A DNA stretch of 36,777 bases from positions 1-36,777 of the forward strand of contig SVJK01000014.1 in assembly GCA_015069015.1 (NCBI GenBank), given 5' to 3'. The notes beneath the pieces were generated by a model, which saw only the letters and a program-made list of their open reading frames with translations, was not told the DNA's origin and ran no database searches. How positions within the stretch are numbered: position 1 is the first letter of the stretch; each line of letters begins with the position of its first letter. The position numbers were made by a program, and so were the translations under genes. The stretch is from Oscillospiraceae bacterium. Its GTDB lineage: Bacteria; Bacillota; Clostridia; UMGS1810. Shown here one piece after another: positions 7,616-15,843 of the stretch.

Positions 7616-8263
7616 ATGTCAACCATTGAAACTATTGTATCCTCTCTGTTTGAGGGGTTTGCATATAATACAAAATTATTTATTTTAACATTAATAATTG
7701 CATTGCCTCTCGGATTGCTTATCACACTTGGGACAATGACAAAGATTACACCAATCAGATGGTTTATGAAAACCTTTGTGTGGATAATCAGAGGAACACC
7801 TTTGATGTTGCAGTTAATAGTTGTGTTTTACGCACCGGGATTGTTTTTTAATACGCCTATGAGGGACAGATTTGTTGCTGCTGCGATTGCATTTGTAATA
7901 AACTATGCCGCATATTTTTCGGAAATATACAGAGGTGGAATAGAGAGCATTTCAATTGGCCAATATGAAGCAGGTCAGGTGCTTGGAATGACAAAGGTTC
8001 AGGTTTTCTTCAAGGTTATACTTTTTCAAGTGATAAAGAGAATCGTTCCACCAATGGGGAATGAAATAATCACACTTGTCAAAGATACCTCTCTTGCAAA
8101 TGTAATAGGTGTTGCTGAAATAATAATGAGTGCGGAGCGATTTACAAAACAAGGTTTGATAAGTCCTTTGTTTGCAACTGGACTATATTTTCTGATTTTT
8201 GTAGGTGCATTGACATTGCTGTTGAACTATGTTGAAAAGAGATTCAATTACTACAGGGGATGA
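7616..8263 (+). CDS. Polar amino-acid ABC transporter permease (HisM/GlnP family)
   Basis: The 215-residue inner-membrane permease has about five transmembrane segments and would work as a homodimer, as only one permease gene is present. The coupling-helix EAA loop is visible as [22 protein letters not shown] (about residues 120-141), and [14 protein letters not shown] is the typical family sequence after it. RGTPLMLQL (about 60-68) is another family signature. It lies 28 bases after the binding-protein gene, with AGGAAG about 10 bases before its ATG. Unlike the binding protein, its order and length look entirely normal. Confidence 0.93.
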   Translation: MSTIETIVSSLFEGFAYNTKLFILTLIIALPLGLLITLGTMTKITPIRWFMKTFVWIIRGTPLMLQLIVVFYAPGLFFNTPMRDRFVAAAIAFVINYAAYFSEIYRGGIESISIGQYEAGQVLGMTKVQVFFKVILFQVIKRIVPPMGNEIITLVKDTSLANVIGVAEIIMSAERFTKQGLISPLFATGLYFLIFVGALTLLLNYVEKRFNYYRG

Positions 8264-8273
8264 GGTGCAATCT

Positions 8274-9062
8274 ATGAAAATACTTGAAGTACATGATATA
8301 CATAAACATTTTGGTAAGACAAGAGTTTTGGAAGGTGTGGGATTTTCAATGGAAGAAGGAGAAGTTCTTTCTATCCTCGGTTCATCGGGAAGCGGTAAAA
8401 CCACACTTCTAAGATGTATAAATTTCCTTGAAAAAGCAGATGAAGGAAAGATTCTTGTTGATGGAAATGTGGTTTTTGATGCGTCAGATAAGGCAAAAAT
8501 GACCACATTACAGATCAGAAAAGCCCAACTCAATTTCGGAATGGTTTTCCAGTCTTTTAACCTTTTTCCTCAATACAATGTTTTGGAAAACGTAACACTT
8601 GCCCCAAAACTTCTGGCAAAGGAAAGACCTGATTGGAAAACTAATAAAAAGCATATAACGGAGCAGATAATTGAAGATGCAAAAAAAATTCTTGAAAGGG
8701 TAGGGCTTTCAGATAAACTCGAAAGCTATCCGTGCCAACTTTCAGGAGGACAGCAACAGAGGGTTTCCATTGCAAGGGCACTTGCACTAAAACCAAAGAT
8801 TCTTTTCTTTGATGAACCAACGTCTGCTCTCGATCCTGAACTTACAGGTGAAATTCTTAAAGTTATAAAAAGTCTTGCAAAAGAACACATCACAATGGTA
8901 ATTGTAACTCATGAAATTGGTTTTGCTAAAAATGTGTCAGACCGCATAATTTTTATGGATAATGGTGTAATTGCCGAAGAAGGAACACCTGATGAAGTTA
9001 TAAATCATCCAAAGAATGAAAGAACAAAAGCCTTTCTTAATCTTATAGGTCAAAAAGAATAA
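8274..9062 (+). CDS. Polar amino-acid ABC transporter ATP-binding protein
   Basis: This is the ATPase subunit of the importer. Motifs occur in order: Walker [10 protein letters not shown] (about residue 40), Q-loop [13 protein letters not shown], signature LSGGQQQR, Walker [15 protein letters not shown] and the switch histidine in IVTHEI. I place the start at 8274: GAGGTG at 8262-8267 lies 6 bases upstream and [14 protein letters not shown] is the usual family start. An in-frame ATG at 8229 would overlap the permease coding region by 35 bases. The product is 262 residues. Only 10 bases separate it from the permease stop, consistent with one operon. Confidence 0.95.
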   Translation: MKILEVHDIHKHFGKTRVLEGVGFSMEEGEVLSILGSSGSGKTTLLRCINFLEKADEGKILVDGNVVFDASDKAKMTTLQIRKAQLNFGMVFQSFNLFPQYNVLENVTLAPKLLAKERPDWKTNKKHITEQIIEDAKKILERVGLSDKLESYPCQLSGGQQQRVSIARALALKPKILFFDEPTSALDPELTGEILKVIKSLAKEHITMVIVTHEIGFAKNVSDRIIFMDNGVIAEEGTPDEVINHPKNERTKAFLNLIGQKE

Positions 9063-9073
9063 ATATGTAATAT

Positions 9074-9121
9074 TAAAGAGGATGTAAATTAATTCTCACG
9101 AGTTAATTTACATCCTCTTTA
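9074..9121 (+). terminator. Terminator hairpin after the ABC operon
   Basis: A perfect 19-bp stem (9074-9092 with 9103-9121, containing GAGGATGTAAATTAA) surrounds a 10-base loop. It starts 12 bases after the ATPase stop codon. The trailing T-run is short because the stem itself ends in CTTTA. The core resembles the terminators at 27226 and 32409. Confidence 0.8.
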
Positions 9122-9138
9122 GCCGTTGGAGTGGTCAT

Positions 9139-9462
9139 ATGTATTATATTTATATTTTAAAATGCGAAGATGAATCTCTGTATTCCGGAATTACCACTGA
9201 TGTAAAAAGACGTTTTTCGGAGCATTTTTCCGGGAAATCGCTTTCTGCGAAATATACACGTTCAAGAAAAGCAAAATCAATAGAGGCGGTGTGGAGTTGC
9301 GAATCACGGTCTGATGCTTCAAAACTTGAATGGCGACTCAAAAAGCTAAATCATAAACAAAAAAAGGAACTCATAGAGAGTCCCTTAAAATTAGAAAATT
9401 TGATGGATGATGAATTTGAAACTCAAAACTACACCTATGAGTCGTCATTATTGATCATCTGA
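9139..9462 (+). CDS. GIY-YIG domain protein (UPF0213/YhbQ-like)
   Basis: This small protein of 107 residues carries a single-domain GIY-YIG fold. The motifs are [18 protein letters not shown] (residues 2-19, the GIY and YIG positions), the catalytic-type arginine in DVKRRFSEH and the glutamate in [12 protein letters not shown]. Stand-alone members of this family are annotated as putative endonucleases with unclear physiology. It starts 18 bases after the ABC operon terminator, with TGGAG before the ATG, and I see no convincing promoter of its own. Its 3' end overlaps the convergent HD gene by 15 bases. Confidence 0.9.
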   Translation: MYYIYILKCEDESLYSGITTDVKRRFSEHFSGKSLSAKYTRSRKAKSIEAVWSCESRSDASKLEWRLKKLNHKQKKELIESPLKLENLMDDEFETQNYTYESSLLII

Positions 9463-10032
9463 CGGTTCAAGAAAATATGTAGCTTCCATATCCGCAGTTG
9501 AAAGAGCAAATGCAAGAGGGAACATTTCAAAAGCATTTCCTACATTGTTTTTATCTTCTGTTCCCGAAAAACCCATATGATATCTTATGGCAAAGGCTTC
9601 TTCTCTCGTAAGACGCATATACCCTGATATGATATATACGGATTTTTCACCGTGACCATACGGGAGTTTGTCATCATATGAATATGTAGGCACCTGACGC
9701 CACACTCCAGACGGATCTTTCACGTTTCTTGTTGACGGTTTGTATATGTTGATTTTACAGAGGTCATGAAGAAGGGCAACAATAGCAATCGATTCATCAG
9801 ATGCGGCGAGACCGTAGGTCTCTTTCACCCTTTCTCTTTCCATATAATCCTTCAAACATTCATATACGTTAAGGCTGTGCTGACAAAGACCACCTGCATA
9901 GCTGGAATGAAATCTCGCACTTGCGGGAGCAGTAAAAAAGTCACTGTTGTCTGAAAGATAGGCAAGAAGTTTGTCTGCTCCTTCTCTTTTAATGTAGCGG
10001 TTGTATATTTCAATAAATTTTTCTTTGCTCAT
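9448..10032 (-). CDS. HD domain phosphohydrolase-like protein
   Basis: The 194-residue protein has an HD-superfamily metal-dependent phosphohydrolase pattern: a first histidine in GLCQHSLNV (about residue 52), the HD pair in [14 protein letters not shown] (about residue 90), and later histidine or aspartate candidates in GHGEKS and STADMEA. Such domains hydrolyse nucleotides, cyclic dinucleotides or other phosphoesters; the substrate cannot be told from sequence. GAGGTG lies 5 bases before the ATG. A TATAAT on the minus strand (10050-10055) may be its -10 box, with no good -35. It converges on the GIY-YIG gene. Confidence 0.82.
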   Translation of the reverse strand: MSKEKFIEIYNRYIKREGADKLLAYLSDNSDFFTAPASARFHSSYAGGLCQHSLNVYECLKDYMERERVKETYGLAASDESIAIVALLHDLCKINIYKPSTRNVKDPSGVWRQVPTYSYDDKLPYGHGEKSVYIISGYMRLTREEAFAIRYHMGFSGTEDKNNVGNAFEMFPLAFALSTADMEATYFLEPSDDQ

Positions 10033-10090
10033 AAAATCACCTCGTGAAAATTATATCCTGCATTATTTGAAAAAATAATACAGTGCTGAT

Positions 10091-10121
10091 GTAAAATCTT
10101 CCCGTAAGGGGAGGATTTTTT
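10091..10121. terminator. Terminator-like hairpin in the gap between HD and metH genes
   Basis: An 11-bp stem with one G-T pair (10093-10103 with 10109-10119, AAAATCTTCCC and GGGAGGATTTT) has the loop GTAAG. On the plus strand it runs into six T residues. On the minus strand only four T residues follow. It could terminate the metH operon on the minus strand or belong to the adjoining repeat. Confidence 0.55.
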
Positions 10122-10250
10122 ACTGTATAGGAAATTACGCAGAATTTAGTTCGCGAGATAAGATGTATATCAAATTACGCTCGCGACTTGGGTGCAGGCT
10201 CAGCCTGCTTTTTTACTGTATAAGGAACTTCGTTTCTATGCAGTAAAAAA
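10116..10250. repeat. Repeat cluster with paired TTTTTTACTGTATA units and hairpins
   Basis: The motif TTTTTTACTGTATA followed by (A)GGAA occurs at 10116 and again at 10209, and in inverted form (CAGTAAAAAA) at 10241-10250. The AAATTACGC segment also occurs twice (10132, 10172), as does TCGCGA (10151, 10181). GCAGGC TCA GCCTGC followed by T6 (10194-10214) is a compact terminator-type hairpin. The unit at 10209-10250 folds into a long hairpin of about 19 pairs with one bulged A and the loop TTC. A degenerate copy lies after the mgsA terminator near 27266. No coding sequence is present. Confidence 0.65.
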
Positions 10251-10259
10251 CTTATTATA

Positions 10260-10390
10260 TTGCCGTGCAAATCTTTTTGAAAACAAAATTTGCTTTTCAA
10301 AAATGCATATGGCTTAAGAAAATCGGTATTGGTCCGTACCCCGTCGCCGGCGGTGCGACGATGATGCTTTTATTGTTTTGTGTTAATACA
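10260..10390. other. Gene-free stretch with nested inverted repeats and a GC-rich island
   Basis: TTTTTGAAAA (10274-10283) and TTTTCAAAAA (10294-10303) form a perfect 10-bp inverted repeat. GCAAAT (10267-10272) and ATTTGC (10288-10293) form an alternative one. Downstream, about 10333-10363 is strikingly GC-rich (CCGTACCCCGTCGCCGG) against an AT-rich background and can form CGTCGC/GCGACG. The open frame on the plus strand across it is too poor to be a gene. It lies just beyond the stop codon of the metH core and may be a dispersed repeat. Confidence 0.4.
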
Positions 10391-12793
10391 TCATATTTGG
10401 GAGTTTATATCCTCGGCATATCTTACCGCTTCCATTGCATCTTTGCAATACATATCTGCTCCCATACGGTCAGCATATTCTTTTGTTAAAACTGCACCGC
10501 CAACCATGATTTTAACGCCCGGGAGAAGCTTTTTTGCAAGTTTAACAGTTTCTTCCATTGCCGGAACTGTTGTTGTCATAAGTGCACTGAGTCCTATTAT
10601 TAGAGCCTTTTTCTTTTTTGCTTCTTCAATAATATCCATGGGCTCAACATCTTTTCCAAGGTCAGAAACATCAAAGCCGTAGTTTTCCAAAAGTGCTTTG
10701 ACAATGTTTTTTCCAATATCATGAATATCGCCTTTGACAGTTGCAATGACAACAGGGCACTTTTTTGTTTGTGTGTTCCCAAGTTCTGACATTTTTTCTT
10801 TTATAGCATCAAATGCTGATTTTGCGCTTTCCGCACTTATGAGAAGTTGAGGAAGAAAAACAGTTTTTTCCTCAAATCCTTTCCCGACGGCATCAAGGGC
10901 GGGGACGATTTGTGTGTTAATAACATCAAGGGGACTCATTGTTTTTAAAACTTCCTTTGAAAGATTGTATGCACTTTCTTTCAAACCTTTTATGATGGCA
11001 CCTTTTAGCCCTTCTTCATTTCCTGTCTGAATGCTGTTGGCATTTTTATCAAGTGATGAAGAAACGGTAATTCTTTTTGAAAAATCAATATATTCGCTAT
11101 AGTTTTCATCAAAACCGGAAAGGGCACAGTATGACTTGTAAACTTTCATCATTTCTGCTGAGTGAGGATTTATGATAGCGCCTGAAAGTCCTTTTGTAAG
11201 AGCCATAGCAAAAAATGTCGAATTAATAATCTCTCGTGCAGGAAGTCCAAAGGAGATATTTGATACTCCAAGACTTGTATTGATACCCATTTTTGTTATT
11301 CTTTCAAGGGAATCCAATGTAACCTTTGCAGCATTATGGTCTGTGCTTATTGTCATTGCAAGGGGATCAACAATAATATCTTTGCTTTCTATACCATATT
11401 CTTTGGCGGTTTCTACAATCTTTCGGGCAATTTCGCATCTGCCTTCCGGATTGTCAGGGATTCCTGATTCATCAAGTGTAAGAGCTACAACAAGACCTCC
11501 ATATTTTTTTATCAGAGGGAAAATGGCCTCCATGCATTCTTTTTTTCCGTTCACGGAATTGACCATTGGTTTTCCGTTGTAAAGACGCATTGCTCTTTCC
11601 ATTGCCACGGCGTCTGATGTGTCAATCTGCAAAGGAAGATCTGTTACGGACTGGAGAGAAAAAACCACCTTTGAAAGCATATCCGCTTCATCAATTTCAG
11701 GAAGTCCGACGTTAACATCAAGAACATGAGCGCCTTCCTCCTCTTGACCGAGACCTACTTTGAGAATATAATCTATATCATTGTTTCTGAGGGCTTCTTT
11801 AAACACTTTCTTTCCTGTCGGATTGATTCTTTCTCCGATAATCACACATTGTTTGCCAAAATTCACTGTATGCGTATATGACGAAATCACAGACAAATTC
11901 TTTTTTGTTACAGGCTTTGGAACAAAACCTGTAAGTCTTTTTGTAATCTCTTTTATGTATTCAGGGGTTGTACCGCAACATCCACCCACAACTGATGCCC
12001 CTGAATTGGCGATTCTTTCCATATATTCGCCAAATTGGGTTTTGTCTATGTCATAACTTGTTTTTCCGTCTTTGAATACAGGGAGTCCTGCATTTGGGTT
12101 TACGATAATTGGTGTTGAAGAAACCTTAATCAGTTTTTCAAGGATTGGTATCATATCCTGAGGACCGAAAGAACAATTCATTCCGATTGCATCAACTTTC
12201 AATCCCTCAAGTGTTGCACAAACTGCCTCAGGTGTTGCACCGGTCATAAGTTTTCCATTTTTATCATATGCATTTGTAACAAAGACCGGAAGAGTAGAAT
12301 TTTCTTTTGCTGCAAGAACTGCCGCCTTTGTCTCATAAAGGTCGTTCATTGTCTCAATCAGAATTAAATCTGCACCATATTTTTGACCGAGAACCACTGT
12401 TTTTGCAAAAACCGATACTGCATCTTCAAAATCAAAAGTTCCAAGAGGTTTTAATAGTTTTCCAAGAGGGCCAATGTCTAATGCAACAAAATGCAGTTTA
12501 TCCTGATTGCACATTTCTATTGCTTTTTTTGCATTAAAAACAGCGGATTTTATGATTTCTTCAAGTTCATCTTCGGAATACTTTAAAACATTCGCACCAA
12601 ATGTATTTGCTGTCAGAATATTTGTTCCGCTCATCAGATAATCAAGATGAATTTGTTGTATAACATCCGGCCTTTTCACGTTCCATCTTTCCGGAAGTAC
12701 AGAAGTATCAAGACCGCTTTTTTGGATAAGAGTCCCCATGCCTCCGTCAAAAAAGAGCATTTCTTTTCCTAAAACATCAAGTATATTAATCAT
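10391..12793 (-). CDS. metH: Cobalamin-dependent methionine synthase core (lacks the activation domain)
   Basis: The enzyme transfers a methyl group from 5-methyltetrahydrofolate through cobalamin to homocysteine, forming methionine. Domains in order: homocysteine-binding barrel (about residues 1-290; zinc cysteines in MNCSFGP and GGCCGTTP), folate-binding barrel (about 300-580; VIIGERINPTGKK, DVNVGLP), a cobalamin cap (about 590-670), and the Rossmann cobalamin domain with DIHDIGKN, whose His691 would be the lower cobalt ligand. The fourth, AdoMet-binding reactivation domain is absent and is encoded by the preceding gene. I place the start at 12793, where GAGGTGG lies about 6 bases upstream; this gives 800 residues. 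The coding region overlaps the upstream gene by 8 bases, so translation is probably coupled. Confidence 0.94.
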   Translation of the reverse strand: MINILDVLGKEMLFFDGGMGTLIQKSGLDTSVLPERWNVKRPDVIQQIHLDYLMSGTNILTANTFGANVLKYSEDELEEIIKSAVFNAKKAIEMCNQDKLHFVALDIGPLGKLLKPLGTFDFEDAVSVFAKTVVLGQKYGADLILIETMNDLYETKAAVLAAKENSTLPVFVTNAYDKNGKLMTGATPEAVCATLEGLKVDAIGMNCSFGPQDMIPILEKLIKVSSTPIIVNPNAGLPVFKDGKTSYDIDKTQFGEYMERIANSGASVVGGCCGTTPEYIKEITKRLTGFVPKPVTKKNLSVISSYTHTVNFGKQCVIIGERINPTGKKVFKEALRNNDIDYILKVGLGQEEEGAHVLDVNVGLPEIDEADMLSKVVFSLQSVTDLPLQIDTSDAVAMERAMRLYNGKPMVNSVNGKKECMEAIFPLIKKYGGLVVALTLDESGIPDNPEGRCEIARKIVETAKEYGIESKDIIVDPLAMTISTDHNAAKVTLDSLERITKMGINTSLGVSNISFGLPAREIINSTFFAMALTKGLSGAIINPHSAEMMKVYKSYCALSGFDENYSEYIDFSKRITVSSSLDKNANSIQTGNEEGLKGAIIKGLKESAYNLSKEVLKTMSPLDVINTQIVPALDAVGKGFEEKTVFLPQLLISAESAKSAFDAIKEKMSELGNTQTKKCPVVIATVKGDIHDIGKNIVKALLENYGFDVSDLGKDVEPMDIIEEAKKKKALIIGLSALMTTTVPAMEETVKLAKKLLPGVKIMVGGAVLTKEYADRMGADMYCKDAMEAVRYAEDINSQI

Positions 12794-13496
12794 TGGAAGC
12801 CACCTCTTTATTTTTTCTGAAACTGCAGTCAGTTTTTTCACAGTTTTCGCATTTTTCATTTTTGTTACATCTTTTTGATTTTGAAATTCCTATTACACCT
12901 GTTATGGATTTCGACGGTGTCAGCATCAATGAGTCTGTCAGGGACACACCGCACCTTTTCGTAGAATCTGTAGCCTTTATGAACATTGGTTGATTTTCCA
13001 ACTTGAAATCTCCATAACCGGGGCTGAACCTTGGCTTTAAATATTCGTTTGATTTTAAAAATTCTCTTTGGAGTTCTCCTGTGAAAATATCAGCATATTT
13101 CTCGATAACATCAGTGAAGATTGCGGAAATAATAAGAGATTCAAGAGGGGATGACGCCTTTCCTGATTGAATTGCCCTGTCAGCATCTGCACCGAGAGTG
13201 AGCGTAAACACGATAGCCTTGTCACAACCCAAAAGATTTTTTGAGAGATTTTCAGATTCGAAAATACTTTCGCCAATTTTAATTTTACCTTTATCAAAAT
13301 TTAAATTCTGTATAACAAAAGCACCCTTAGGCGAAGCCTTTGAAAGGGTGTTTTTAATGTTTGTTTCAATAAGTGTGATAATTTCCGGTGATGCTTCACC
13401 TTTTTGTCCCATATACCTCATAATCTCTTTTTTATCAGGTATAATACTCTCAATGGGCAAAAAATGAGAATATACAGTATTCAAATTCAAAGACAT
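12786..13496 (-). CDS. Methionine synthase activation subunit (stand-alone reactivation domain)
   Basis: This 236-residue protein corresponds to the reactivation domain of full-length MetH, which reductively methylates inactive cob(II)alamin using AdoMet and an electron donor. The diagnostic AdoMet-site segment appears as RFSPGYGDF (about residue 157), followed by LTPSKSITGVIG (about 193). The C-terminus carries a cysteine cluster (CNKNEKCENC then C), seen in clostridial stand-alone versions and possibly binding metal. It lies between a PurF-like gene (23 bases upstream) and the metH core it would serve (8-base overlap). The split arrangement is common in Clostridia. Confidence 0.9.
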   Translation of the reverse strand: MSLNLNTVYSHFLPIESIIPDKKEIMRYMGQKGEASPEIITLIETNIKNTLSKASPKGAFVIQNLNFDKGKIKIGESIFESENLSKNLLGCDKAIVFTLTLGADADRAIQSGKASSPLESLIISAIFTDVIEKYADIFTGELQREFLKSNEYLKPRFSPGYGDFKLENQPMFIKATDSTKRCGVSLTDSLMLTPSKSITGVIGISKSKRCNKNEKCENCEKTDCSFRKNKEVASND

Positions 13497-13519
13497 AACA
13501 ATTAATCCCTGCCTTTAAA

Positions 13520-14944
13520 TTACTCTTCTCCGCTCCAACAATATGTACACAGTTTGCATTTGTCAATGCCTATTGCCTCAACAATGCCTTCGACAGTCTG
13601 AAACTCGAGTGATTTGAAATGGAGTTTTTCACATATTGCTTCTCTTAATTTTTTTCCTCTTTCTGTTTTTGTATCACTGTACTCATCAAGATGTTTAAAA
13701 CCTTCTTCACCCTCGATTTCCATTATGATCTTTCTTGTAATGAGTTCCATTTCATTATTGCTTCTTGAGAAATTAAGGAACTTACAGTTATACATAATCG
13801 GAGGACATGCTGAACGCATATGAACCGATGCGGCGCCATTGTCATAGAGAAAATCAACTGTCTCCTTAAGTTGAGTTCCTCTTACGATTGAGTCGTCTAT
13901 AAATAAAAGATTTTTGTCTGCTATAAGGTCGTGAACTGCAATTTGCTTCATTTTTGCAATTTTATTGCGTTCATTCTGATGAGATGGTGTAAAACTTCTT
14001 GCCCAAGTGGGTGTATATTTTATAAATGGACGTGAAAAAGGCAATTTACTTTGATTTGAGTAACCAATGGCATGAGCGGTTCCCGAATCCGGAACTCCGC
14101 CAATGTGATCAACACCTACAGCATTGCCGAGTTCAGCATCGTTTCTTGCCATTATCTCACCGTTTTTGTTTCTCATAACCTCAACATTAACCCCTTCATA
14201 TGTGGACGTGGGGTAGCCATAGTATGACCATAAAAAGGCACATATTTTCATATCTTTTCCGGGAGGAGAAAGTTGAGTTATCTTGTCTGCTGTAATGTGA
14301 ACAATTTCACCGGGACCAAGCTCTTTTATTTGTTCATATCCGAGTTTATGAGCAGCAAATGATTCAAATGTCACGCAATATCCATCTTCACACTGACCAA
14401 TCAGCACAGGAAGTCTTCCGAGCCTGTCTCTTGCAGCAATAATGCTTCCATCGTTTTTGAGTATGAGAATTGATGCTGTTCCGTCAATGGAGTCCTGAGC
14501 AAATTTGATACCTTCTTCAAATGTTCCTTTTTGACTCATCAGCGCTGCTATAATTTCGGTACAGTTGATTTGTCCGCCGGTCATTGTACTGAAATGACCG
14601 TGTGTGAATGAAAGGTATTGATCAATGAGTTCATCATAATTATTGATTTTTCCGATAACACAAATTGCATATGTTCCAAGGCTCGACTTTATCATAAGAG
14701 GCTGGGGATCAAAATCACTGATGCAACCTATGGCACTGTGACCGCTCATTGCTTGGCACACATCATCAAATTTTGTTCTGAAAGGGGAGTTTTCAATACT
14801 GTGAATTTCCCTTTGCAGACCGATTTTTTCGTTATACGCAGCCATGCCGGCACGTCTTGTACCTAGATGTGAATGATAGTCAGTACCAAAAAACACATCC
14901 GATACTGCATCATGTTTGCAAACAACACCAAAAAAACCGCCCAT
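13520..14944 (-). CDS. Amidophosphoribosyltransferase-like protein lacking the glutaminase cysteine
   Basis: The 474-residue protein aligns with PurF over its whole length: an N-terminal Ntn glutaminase-like domain (about 1-240) and a C-terminal phosphoribosyltransferase domain with the PRPP loop LLFIDDSIVRGTQLKE (about 345-360). The start reads MGGFFGVV where active PurF has the nucleophilic cysteine (MCGIFG or a processed equivalent), and the oxyanion-hole segment normally HNGN reads VIGKIN. Glutaminase activity is therefore probably lost, while PRPP binding looks intact. The C-terminal CKLCTYCW and the internal cysteines in ACPPIMYNC resemble iron-sulfur ligands of Bacillus-type PurF. GGAGG lies 9 bases before the ATG and no in-frame cysteine start exists upstream. 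It heads the operon with the methionine synthase genes. It might use free ammonia, another amine or serve as a regulator. Confidence 0.8.
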   Translation of the reverse strand: MGGFFGVVCKHDAVSDVFFGTDYHSHLGTRRAGMAAYNEKIGLQREIHSIENSPFRTKFDDVCQAMSGHSAIGCISDFDPQPLMIKSSLGTYAICVIGKINNYDELIDQYLSFTHGHFSTMTGGQINCTEIIAALMSQKGTFEEGIKFAQDSIDGTASILILKNDGSIIAARDRLGRLPVLIGQCEDGYCVTFESFAAHKLGYEQIKELGPGEIVHITADKITQLSPPGKDMKICAFLWSYYGYPTSTYEGVNVEVMRNKNGEIMARNDAELGNAVGVDHIGGVPDSGTAHAIGYSNQSKLPFSRPFIKYTPTWARSFTPSHQNERNKIAKMKQIAVHDLIADKNLLFIDDSIVRGTQLKETVDFLYDNGAASVHMRSACPPIMYNCKFLNFSRSNNEMELITRKIIMEIEGEEGFKHLDEYSDTKTERGKKLREAICEKLHFKSLEFQTVEGIVEAIGIDKCKLCTYCWSGEE

Positions 14945-14991
14945 AATATATAACCTCCGTAATTTGAATGTTACCTAAAATCGTACAGCTC

Positions 14992-15020
14992 ATTATATCA
15001 CGAAACGATATGATAGTCAA
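14992..15020 (-). promoter_or_regulatory. Promoter of the purF-like/metH operon
   Basis: On the minus strand TTGACT (15015-15020) and TATAAT (14992-14997) are spaced by 17 bases, with TG one base before the -10. The transcript would start near 14986, leaving a leader of only about 40 bases. That is too short for a SAM or cobalamin riboswitch. Confidence 0.78.
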
Positions 15021-15067
15021 CAAACAAAGTGAAAATAATGAATAAAATTTCACGTATGATTCATGTA

Positions 15068-15838
15068 TTACATATTCTTTTTCATATGTCCAATAGCACT
15101 TTTTTCAAGTCTGGAAACCTGTGCCTGGCTTATGCCAAGTTCTTTTGCCACTTCTATTTGAGTTCTTCCCTTGAAAAATCTCAGATTAATAATGTGTTTT
15201 TCCCTGTCGCCGAGTTTTTTCATTGCTTCTCGTAATGATATCTCTTCAAGCCAGTTTTCATCGAGGCTTTTTTCATCGCTCAACTGGTCCATAACAAAGA
15301 TTGCGTCTGCTCCGTCGTTGTATACAGGTTCAAACAATGAAACCGGCTCCTGAATTGCATCTAATGCAAAAACAATATCTTCCTTTTCCATGCCAAGTTC
15401 TTTTGCTATTTCGTCAATGGTGGGCTCTGTTTCATTTTTTGCCATAAGCCTTTCTTTTGCTCCTAATGCTTTATATGCTGTGTCCCTCAAAGACCTGCTG
15501 ACCCTTATGGAATTGTTATCTCTCAGATATCTTCTTATCTCTCCGATAATCATAGGAACGGCATATGTGGAAAATTTTACATTTTGGGAAAGGTCGAAAT
15601 TATCCACGGATTTCATAAGGCCAATACAACCCACCTGAAAAAGATCATCAGCATTTTCTCCTCTTGATGAAAACTTTTGTATAACTGAAAGAACAAGCCT
15701 TAAATTACCGTTTATAAACTCATCTCTTGCACTTTTGTCACCTTTTTTTATTCTTTCAAACAAAGCAAGTTTTTCGTCGTTGGTGAGTACCGGAAGTTTG
15801 GATGTGTTTACTCCGCATATTTCAACTTTGTTAATCAT
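15068..15838 (-). CDS. sigG: RNA polymerase sporulation sigma factor SigG
   Basis: The product (256 residues) is the late forespore sigma factor. It starts with the distinctive KVEICGVNTSKLPVL seen in SigG, continues with region 2 (NGNLRLVLSVIQKF, DLFQVGCIGLMKS, KFSTYAVPMIIGEIRR, YLRDNNSIRVSRSLRD), region 3 (about 120-180, including VSLFEPVYNDG), and ends with region 4 (DREKHIINLRFF, helix-turn-helix AKELGISQAQVSRLEKSA). Sequence agreement with Bacillus SigG as I recall it is high. The GGAGG ribosome site lies 7 bases before the ATG but is buried in a leader hairpin. It sits downstream of two sugar-metabolism-like genes rather than the spoIIG operon. Its presence marks the organism as an endospore former or recent descendant. 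Confidence 0.96.
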   Translation of the reverse strand: MINKVEICGVNTSKLPVLTNDEKLALFERIKKGDKSARDEFINGNLRLVLSVIQKFSSRGENADDLFQVGCIGLMKSVDNFDLSQNVKFSTYAVPMIIGEIRRYLRDNNSIRVSRSLRDTAYKALGAKERLMAKNETEPTIDEIAKELGMEKEDIVFALDAIQEPVSLFEPVYNDGADAIFVMDQLSDEKSLDENWLEEISLREAMKKLGDREKHIINLRFFKGRTQIEVAKELGISQAQVSRLEKSAIGHMKKNM

Positions 15839-15843
15839 AAAAA

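Noticed and set aside
10091-10250. CRISPR array
   Set aside because: Units are few, unequal, partly inverted, and not separated by equal spacers; no cas gene is present.
10265-10489. Plus-strand open frame of 74 codons across the gap after metH
   Set aside because: It runs over a GC-rich repeat-like stretch and then antisense into metH, with no ribosome site and no recognisable protein.
15023-15056. Terminator for sigG
   Set aside because: Only a 6-bp GTGAAA/TTTCAC stem with a poor tail was found, too weak to report as a feature.
14945-15067. SAM or cobalamin riboswitch before the metH operon
   Set aside because: The mapped promoter boxes leave a leader of about 40 bases, and no conserved riboswitch core is visible.
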